Positions 57,495-64,000 of a stretch of 64,000 nt of DNA are shown piece by piece (positions within the stretch are counted from its first letter, which is position 1; each line of letters begins with the position of its first letter). The stretch is from Rhabdophis nuchalis (lineage: Eukaryota > Chordata > Lepidosauria > Squamata > Natricidae). Location of the stretch: assembly GCA_039707465.1 (NCBI GenBank), contig CM077649.1, positions 15,724,501-15,788,500 of the forward strand, read 5' to 3'. The notes beneath the pieces are model-generated. The model saw only the letters and a list, made by a program, of their open reading frames with translations. It had not been told where the DNA came from and ran no database searches. The translations under genes were made by a program, and so were the position numbers.

Positions 57495-57926
57495 TTCGTT
57501 TCGTTTTATTGGTTTTTTATACCGCCCTACTCCCGAAGGACTCAGGGCGGTGTACAGCCAGAATGAAAACGAATATACAAAAGTTAAAAAAGCTTTTAAA
57601 AAACATATTAAACCTTGGCCGAAACGTGGGAGAACCCCCCCCCCCAACTAACCCTGATTAAAATTAATAAAAATTTGAGTTTAAAAATGATGTTTTATGC
57701 CAGCCCGGCTTGTTGGGAAAAAAAAGGTTTTGAGACCACAGCGGAAGGTGTGTAAGTGAGGGATAGTTCTTAATTCCGGGGGCAATTCGTTCCAGAGGGC
57801 AGGTGCTCCCACAGAGAAGGCTCTCCCCCTGGGTGTCGCCAGTCGACATTGTCTAGCCGATGGCACCATGAGGAGACCCTCTCTATGGGAGCGTACTGGC
57901 TGGTGGGAGGCTCTTGGTGGCTCTCG

Positions 57927-57930
<4 letters not shown>
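57495..57930 (-). mobile_element. L2 LINE 3' end (first of two)
   Basis: The minus strand has the L2 C-terminus (frame within 58091-57681: SHREGLLMVPSARQCR, GAPALWNELPPELRT) and a 3' UTR with ataccgccctactcccgaag, ending in a TTTCG/TTTTA tail (57483-57505). 57217-57490 is unassigned. Confidence 0.8.
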
Positions 57931-58013
<83 letters not shown>

Positions 58014-58425
58014 TAAAAATAAATTTAATTTATAAACCACTCCCTCTCCCCAAAGGGACTCGGGGCTGTGCACAGGGGAATTAAAAAACATACAAACATA
58101 AATACATCATAAATATATAAAAATCAAATTAAACAAATTATCCCTGTGCTAGAAACCCAAAATGCTCAAAACTAAACCCCTTAAAAACCAATTAAAACAA
58201 TAACAGATGACTAACCTAGGCCGGCCAAGCAGAAAAAGTGCGTTTTTAATTTTTGACGGAAGGAGTGGAGGTCCGTAGTTGTTCTAATTTCGGGGGGAAG
58301 ATCGTTCCAGAGGGTCGGGCCCGCCACAGAGAAGGCCCTTCCCCTGGGCGCCATCCGCTGGCATAGCCTAGTGGACGGCACCTGGAGAAGTCCCTCTCTG
58401 TGGGAGCGAATCGGTCGCAGGGACC
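57931..58425 (-). mobile_element. L2 LINE 3' end (second), with AAT tail
   Basis: A long AAT tail (57931-58008) abuts the broken 5' side of the preceding L2. It is followed by a 3' UTR with aaccactccctctccccaaa and a decayed ORF end. It is of the 4143-5697 subfamily type and 5'-truncated. 58426-58815 shows nothing named. Confidence 0.82.
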
Positions 58426-58822
58426 CTCACCAGTCTACACTGCCAGGTCCATGCCTCTCTGAACTCTGCTGCTCTCTGAGGCCCCTGCCAGCCTGAGCTG
58501 CCTTCGTTGTCTTCTTGCTTCTGCTGCTGCTGAGGCATGCTTCGTTTGGCTCTTCATGAGGCAGCTGCTGACCCTGTGAGACTCTATTTCCTAGGTCTCC
58601 AAAGACATTTTTTCTATAAACAACTATACAAACAACTAGCTGCAAACTTCCCCAGATGAGGCGAAAGACAAAAAGGCTGCTCATGCCACAGTGAGAGCTG
58701 AGAAAATTGAGAGTGCCATAAAACCAGAATAAGATTTTCAATTCAAAGAGCTGAGCAAAGTGGACTATTCCCAGAGGGTAGCAGAATACACCTAAATAAA
58801 CTATGACTGGAGCTCTGCAGAT

Positions 58823-59316
58823 CAGTGGTGGGTTTCAAAATTTTTAGAACCTCTTCTGTAGGTGTGGCCTGCTTTGTGGGAGTGGCTTGCTGGCCATGTG
58901 ACTGAGTGGGAGTGGCTTGCCGATCATGGGACCGGGTGGGAGTGGCTTGACAGTCATGTGACTGGGTGGGCGTGGCCAACTTGTAAAATGTGGTGAAACT
59001 CACTTAACAACGCTTAGCAACCAAAATGTTGGCTAAGAAACTCTGGCATTTGAAGCACGCAAGTCTTAAAGCTATCAAGTTACAAAACCCTTTGCACCCC
59101 TAACCCTTTAGGAAAAAAAAACAAAACCCAGGGGTGTTCAAACTTGACAGCTTTAAGACTTGTGGACTTCAACTCCCATAATTCCTCCTCTCGCTCTTCC
59201 TCTTGATGATGTGCGGACGAGCGGGGGGAGGGAGCTGGAACCGGTTCTGAAGGGCACTGTAGATTTGTGGAACCTCTTCTGTAGAAGAGGCTAGAACTGG
59301 CAGGAACCCACCCCTG
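58823..59316. mobile_element. hAT-type element, CAGTGGTGGG ends, copy F, with a nested MITE relic
   Basis: Ends cagtggtgggtttcaaa / ggaacccacccctg with a perfect duplication, ctgcagat (58815-58822 and 59317-59324). The left body matches copies A-E, with a triplicated gtgggagtggcttg unit (58875-58950). A decayed palindromic MITE (about 59040-59190, gactt gtggacttcaactccc arm) occupies the middle in place of the microsatellite. Confidence 0.78.
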
Positions 59317-59359
59317 CTGCAGATAATGTTGTGGCGATCGATGACAGTGCCCACAGGAG

Positions 59360-60097
59360 TGAAGGAAGTTAGCACCCACCCTTCTCCTAGAAAAATGAAA
59401 TATCCTAAGAAATATTGAAAAGGCAGAGTGTTAGATTTCCCTAGATGAGAAGTGGAGCAACATGCTTTTTTAGGCAGGAAGCAGACTCACTCTTAATAGC
59501 CCTCACCTTCCTCAATAGCCCACAGCAGATGTCCTTAAGACAGAGGTCTGCAAAGTTGGCTCTTTGAAGACTGGTGGACTTCAACTCCCAGAATTCCATA
59601 GCCAGCCTGGCTGGGGAATTCTGGGAGTAGAAGTCCACTAGTCTTCAAAGAGCCAACTTTGCAGACCCCTGCCTTAAGAGATAAAGCGATAGCTAGATCT
59701 ATTCATATAGATGCCCTCACCCAAGATTCAACAAAGATAGGATTAGCCTTCTACCCATCTCACCACATGGCACCTGGGTGGGTTACATCAGCCGGCAAGG
59801 CTTCACACTCAACTTACAAAGTTAGCTAAGACCCCGGCCTCCTGGGAGTCTGACAGCCAATGGGATACATTTGTTACACGGGGACGGGAAATTCTTAAGG
59901 TGGGGCCCAAGAGAGGGCAGAAAACCCAGGGACTCTCAGCATCTTGGCCCTTTTTTCTTCTTCAACATCTTCGGGGCATGTGATCCTCTTTTCCCCAGGA
60001 CCTCAAACCATTAAAACCTTCTTTCCAAGCAACTTCCATGAATCCAGTGACTTTTTCCCCACTTGGAACTGAACCCAGAAGGACATTTCTTCCCACA
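59360..60097 (+). repeat. Solo LTR, endogenous retrovirus-like, copy 2
   Basis: TGAAGGAAGTTAG to TTTCTTCCCACA with ggag on both sides (59356-59359 and 60098-60101). It is clearly homologous to 53450-54025 (gagaagtggagcaacatgct, tcttaatagc), and carries a MITE insertion at 59541-59671. No viral coding sequence. 60102-60473 is unassigned. Confidence 0.75.
59541..59671. mobile_element. Palindromic MITE (CAGAGGTCTGC ends)
   Basis: 131 bp with arms of about 60 bp, same family as 6660-6790. Perfect duplication ccttaaga (59533-59540 and 59672-59679). Lies within solo LTR copy 2; LTR copy 1 has the empty site near 53632. Confidence 0.9.
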
Positions 60098-60660
60098 GGA
60101 GTTCAAGGAATGAGATGGCAATCATCTATCCTGAAGAGCAAACTACCTAATAATATAGAGAGACACCCAGCATCTCACAGATCACACCAAAGATCTCAAC
60201 TTTGGATCACACAAACACAATTGATTGAATTAGGAAAGCACTGAAAATAACTTGTGACATCTGGATTTATAAAAGTACATGACAATTAGATGACAGAAAT
60301 TAGATAGTTTCTTTAAAATTATTGAAGGCATGAAAATTCCTCCCACTCCCAACACATCAAACTCAGCCTCTAGATAAAATAGTTGTGGCATAAAATCTAC
60401 CAGTGAAGAAAAGTTTGAGGCAGCATTCGGAAAGTCATTGAACTCCAACTGAAACAGATTGGAGACTTGCTGTTGTAGGAAGTTAAAACCTACCCCTCTC
60501 CTAGAAAATAAAATATGTTAGGAAATATTAAAAAGGCGGAATATTTCCCCTAAAAAGAGAAGTAGAAACTTAGAGAGGCAGAAACGTGGCTCCAAATCTC
60601 CACCTTTGTTAATGGGCCATTAAGGCATGGGCCAGTCTATTCTATAACAAAGATCTAGCC

Positions 60661-60872
60661 CAGGGGTGGGAAAACTTGGCAACTTTAAGTCTGAAGGACT
60701 TCAGCTCCCAGAATTCTCCAGCCAGCTTAAGTCCTCCAGACTTAAAGTTGCCAAGGTTGCCCACCCCTGGTCCAGCCTTTTGCATAACAAAAAGGCTGCC
60801 TAATTTCCTGGCTGGAGATGTCTGGGAGCTGAAGTCCTTCAGACTTAAAGTTGCAAAGTTTGCCCACCCCTG
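60661..60872. mobile_element. MITE (CAGGGGTGGG ends) inside LTR copy 3
   Basis: The outer ends caggggtgggaaaacttggc / gcaaagtttgcccacccctg bracket 212 bp containing three arm-like segments. The duplication atctagcc is intact at the left (60653-60660). On the right it is split into atc (60873-60875) and tagcc (61546-61550) by the next insertion. Confidence 0.8.
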
Positions 60873-60875
60873 ATC

Positions 60876-61537
60876 CAGTGGCGTAGCGTGGGTTGTCAGC
60901 ACCCGGGGCAAGGCAAGTAATTTGCGCCCCCTAACCCGTGGATTTTAGCACTCGGGGGAGGCAGCTCTTCTTGTGGTGTCGAGCCCACACACCTCCCGCG
61001 AGGATCCGGCGGGCAGCCGCTGCCCAAAGGGCTCGGCCATCCGGGTCCGACACTCGTTGCCTCGCCTTGGGGAGAAGCGGGCGCCCTTTGCGTGGTGTGG
61101 GCCTGGGACACCCGACGCTCCTTTCTACGGAGGGCGACGGCCCGAAAGCCGGGGCAAGAGGGTCTTCCCGGGCCGCCGCGGGGCCCAGGTCGCCGCTCCT
61201 CTGGCTGGCTCGGAACGGAGGAGTCTTCCAGGGTCTCCGCACGGCTGTTGCTTCGAAAGACCTGCGCCTTTAAGTCTCGCCTGGCCCCCTCGGGTGGCGC
61301 TGGCGGGTGCGAGGAGCCGGCGCTGGCCTCAGCCGGGGGATGGCCCGGGAGGGTTTGGCCCCTACTGGCCGCTGTTCGCTCCCCGACTCTTGCCGGCCCA
61401 AAAGCGCCCAGGCGCCGCCGCCGCCAACTCCAGAGACCCGCGGAGGAGAGCTTCTGAGTCGGGTCTCTGGAGCGCGCCCCCCCAGATGTTGTGCCCGGGG
61501 CGGCCCCCCCCCCTGCACCCCCCACGCTACGCCTCTG
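60876..61537. mobile_element. GC-rich hAT-like element, copy 2 (inverted)
   Basis: 662 bp with ends cagtggcgtagcgtgggt / cccacgctacgcctctg and a perfect 8-bp duplication, ccctgatc (60868-60875 and 61538-61545), which fixes it as a transposon of hAT type. It aligns throughout with 37685-38347 in inverse orientation. Frames of about 190-270 codons lie on both strands. The product, if any, is unknown, and no transposase motif is seen. Confidence 0.85.
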
Positions 61538-62139
61538 CCCTGATCTAGCCTCTTCAGGCAGAGCCATTTCATTGCCTTTCATTGCACAACGAAGCTTAGC
61601 ACACATACAACCTACAAATAAGGCCTCTGATAGCAACCAATCAGGATAATCTTCCTGTGCCCCAGGAAGTTCAAGTCCCAGAAAAGGCATAAAACCCATG
61701 AACTCTCAGCATCTCTTCCCTTTTCACCCAGGAGCTCCAAGTCATGTGTTCCTGCTGTTGAACGAAAAAAGGTTCGGAGTTCCCGGCTATGGGCTGTATT
61801 GGTCTTCCTAACACAACACTGTCCTGGTGAAGTTCCCTTCCCACACTGCCCACCATTAAACCGTCTTTCCAAACAGCCTCCGTGTTTCTAGTGACTTTCT
61901 CTCCACTTGGAACTGAACCCAGATGGACACTGCAACACACTTAATACTGCAAGAGTCTGCTCTCATGACGAGACTAAGAACATTTTCAGAACTAGCAGGA
62001 ATGATTTCTTCAACTTATGGGACTCAGTCGTATTTAAACTGATAAATTCCGAGGAAGTGGACTTGCTGTTGTGAGCTCTGCCATTTGTGTGCTAAGCCCA
62101 TGTCCCTTGTGGTCAGTGCTGCTTTTAGAAAATGTGATT

Positions 62140-62832
62140 TATTTATTTATTTATTTTTATTTATTTATTTTTATTTATTTTATTACATTTATATCCCGCC
62201 CTTCTCCACAGAGGACCCAGGGCGGCGCACAGGAAATTTAAAAAGATATACAAAATAGAAAATGAATAAATAATTTAAAATATATATTAAATAATCCCAA
62301 TCCTATGCTAAAACCATTATTTGAAACCCAATTTAAAACTTTTCTAAAAGTCCCCATGGGAGGTTAGGCTAGGCCGGCTTGATGAAAAAAGTATGTCTTT
62401 AGACATTGGCGGAAGAGGCGGAGGTCGGTGATGGTCCGGAGTTCCGGGGGTAGGTCGTTCCAAAGGGCAGGGCCCGCCACAGAGAAGGCTCTTCCCCTGG
62501 GTGTCGCCAGCCGGCATTGTCCGGCCGATGGCACCCTGAGAAGGCCCTCTCTGTGGGAGCGTATCGGTCTAAGGGATGTATGGGGCAGGAGACGGTCTCG
62601 CATATAACTAGGCCCCGAGCCATGGAGCGCTTTAAAGATGGTCGTCAAAACCTTGAAGCGCACACGAAAGACCACAGGAAGCCAATGCAGCTCACGCAGG
62701 ATCGGTGTTATGTGGGAGCACCTAGTGGCTCCCATAATCACCCGCGCGGCTGCGTTTTGGACTAGCTGTAGCTTTCGAGTGCACCTCAAGGGAAGCCCCA
62801 TGTAGAGAGCATTACAGTAGTCGAGACGGGAC
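62140..62832 (-). mobile_element. L2 LINE 3' end with ORF end
   Basis: The minus-strand frame 62801-62364 (145 codons) encodes the L2 C-terminus: MGLPLRCTRKLQLVQNAAAR, TPILRELHWLPVVF, AGPALWNDLPPELRT, ending FFHQAGLA. It is followed by a 3' UTR with atcccgcccttctccacaga and a TTTA tail (62140-62182). It ends at a gtcag tandem repeat (62832-62850). 5'-truncated. Confidence 0.87.
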
Positions 62833-62850
62833 GTCAGGTCAGGTCAGGTC

Positions 62851-64000
62851 TGATTCAATTATTTGATTTCTTTCTTTTGAAGGAGGAAATGATGAGATTG
62901 ATCAAAGATCATAGAAGGTCTTCCTTGTTTCAAAGGGTAACTCAAATACAACTAATGCTGCTACAGTTGTTTGTTTGTTAATCAAAGACAGGATGTGAAA
63001 GGGGTTTTCAAGCAAATTGCCCCTCGTTCTTATTTTCTACTCACCAAAGGGAATAGTGATCTGAGAAACAACTTTACTCGGTTCTCTCTATGGTTCATAT
63101 TCCTCTGATTAAAAATAAACTGACAGATTGGTAGAGGGCAGGATTTTGCTCTCTCTGGCAGCTAAGTACAATGCCCATTTCAGGTACTGACCCCAGCAGC
63201 TGGATGGAGGTGAACAGTCTTGAGGCAGATCATTTGGATTCCTCAAGGTCACCAACCTTAACTTCTTAGTGCAACTTAGAATATCCAGTGTTTATGGGAG
63301 ATTTTCTTCCATTCTTCCAGATAAAAACTACTTTCAAGCCAGAACAGCTGAAACTAGCTTCATCTTGCCTCAGTTGCACCCTGGCTACAAGGAGGAGGAC
63401 ATTCCTTAGAAAAAGGCTAATGAAGTTTCTTTGAGTTGGGTCAAAGAGATTGTATGGACAAACCATTAGAATGTCTTTAAACCATGGGATTCAATTCTAC
63501 ACTCACACAGCACTTTCCTTTTTAAGGAATCAGGATATTTAAAAGAATGTATCTTATGTTAGAGTAATAATAAATTGAAGAATCTATATCTGTAGATCTT
63601 ATGCTTGTGTTGTTTTTATGAACAAAAGTACAGAGCTTGTTGCCTGAGACAAAATGAAAGACAAAAAAGGAATACTGTATAATGGTTAAAACAAGTCATC
63701 TTTTAAAGCAAGATGAGTTGACACTATAATTCTAGCTGGAAACATCTCAATTTTCTTCAGAAAGAAAAATGAGGAAGAAATGATGGTAAATGGAGACCAT
63801 TACATAGACTCCTTGTAACATTTAAAAAATAAAGGACAGGAGCATAATGAAAGCAAAGTTAGAAATGTGTTTCAGCTACTAGATAATCATCTGATTTTCT
63901 TGGCTACACAACAAAGAGAAACATTTTGTTTTATTGGATAAGACAACAGTTCCTTTAAGAGAGCAGCTTTATCTGGAAAGAGTGCAGAGAAGAGCAATCA
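62851..64000. other. Right end, no feature seen
   Basis: Unique-looking AT-rich sequence with no open frame of note, no RNA gene and no repeat that I recognise. Confidence 0.55.

Larger units (their letters stand above)
60474..61937 (+). repeat. Solo LTR, endogenous retrovirus-like, copy 3, with two nested insertions
   Basis: It begins TGTAGGAAGTT, and its right part holds gaactctcagcatctcttcc, ttggaactgaacccag and the end tgcaaca, as in copies 1 and 2. The centre is occupied by a MITE (60661-60872) and the GC-rich element (60876-61537). The target duplication is unclear and the right limit approximate. No viral genes. Confidence 0.68.

Noticed and set aside
53450..61937. A single provirus using the related LTRs at 53450, 59360 and 60474 as its ends
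   Set aside because: At least the first two LTRs have their own different flanking duplications (agcc, ggag), and the DNA between them is hAT and L2 sequence without retroviral genes, so they are independent solo LTRs.

Overview
The window is vertebrate nuclear DNA, most likely from a squamate reptile. It holds one host gene spread over introns, and almost everything else is interspersed repeats. The repeat set is the main clue to the host: Sauria-type tRNA SINEs, many 5'-truncated L2 LINEs with CR1 alongside, dense hAT-derived miniature elements, an L1-derived unit, and relics of DIRS, Penelope, Helitron and Ty3/gypsy elements. I cannot name the species.

Host gene. HUNK (a SNF1/AMPK-related serine/threonine kinase) lies on the minus strand. 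Exon 1 (coding 27744-27998) carries the N-terminus and glycine loop. Exon 2 (1599-1891) carries the catalytic Lys, the C-helix Glu, the hinge and the His of the HRD motif. Both splice junctions are canonical. Intron 1 is about 25.9 kb. The CpG-rich 5' UTR and promoter lie at about 27.56-28.74 kb, and the remaining exons are off the left edge. From 28.8 kb to the right end is 5' flank, where I see no other host gene.

Layout. 1-1.6 kb: HUNK intron 2 with a CR1 tail and a solo LTR. 1.9-27.7 kb: HUNK intron 1. It contains two OC1-like hAT elements, a long L2 with a 433-codon RT segment, an older LINE split by another L2, and a nested structure at 11.2-16.5 kb. In that nest a DIRS-type element keeps gag and tyrosine-recombinase segments but no reverse transcriptase, and its terminal repeat has been hit by a complete ORF1-only L1-like (HAL1-like) unit with a 16-bp target duplication. 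27-28.8 kb: MITE cluster and HUNK 5' end. 29.7-43.5 kb: Sauria SINEs, a Helitron-like element, MITEs, a GC-rich 663-bp hAT-like unit, a Penelope relic and L2 tails. 45.6-50.8 kb: a near-intact Ty3/gypsy LTR retrotransposon (4977 bp, LTRs 2/256 different) inside a MITE. 51-62.8 kb: dense nests of hAT elements, L2 tails and three related solo LTRs.

How it fits together. Target-site duplications allow much of the insertion order to be read directly. The hAT-type elements fall into two groups by duplication sequence: 15 elements with CAGGGGT/CAGGGAT-like (or CAGTGTTTC) ends all have a central TA (nnnTAnnn), while those with CAGTGGTGGG ends do not. The best candidates for undescribed biology are the ORF1-only L1 unit, the RT-less gag-recombinase DIRS element, and the paired GC-rich 663-bp hAT units that may carry captured host sequence. 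Positions of old repeats are approximate unless a target duplication is given. Every family name comes from sequence recognition without any database search.
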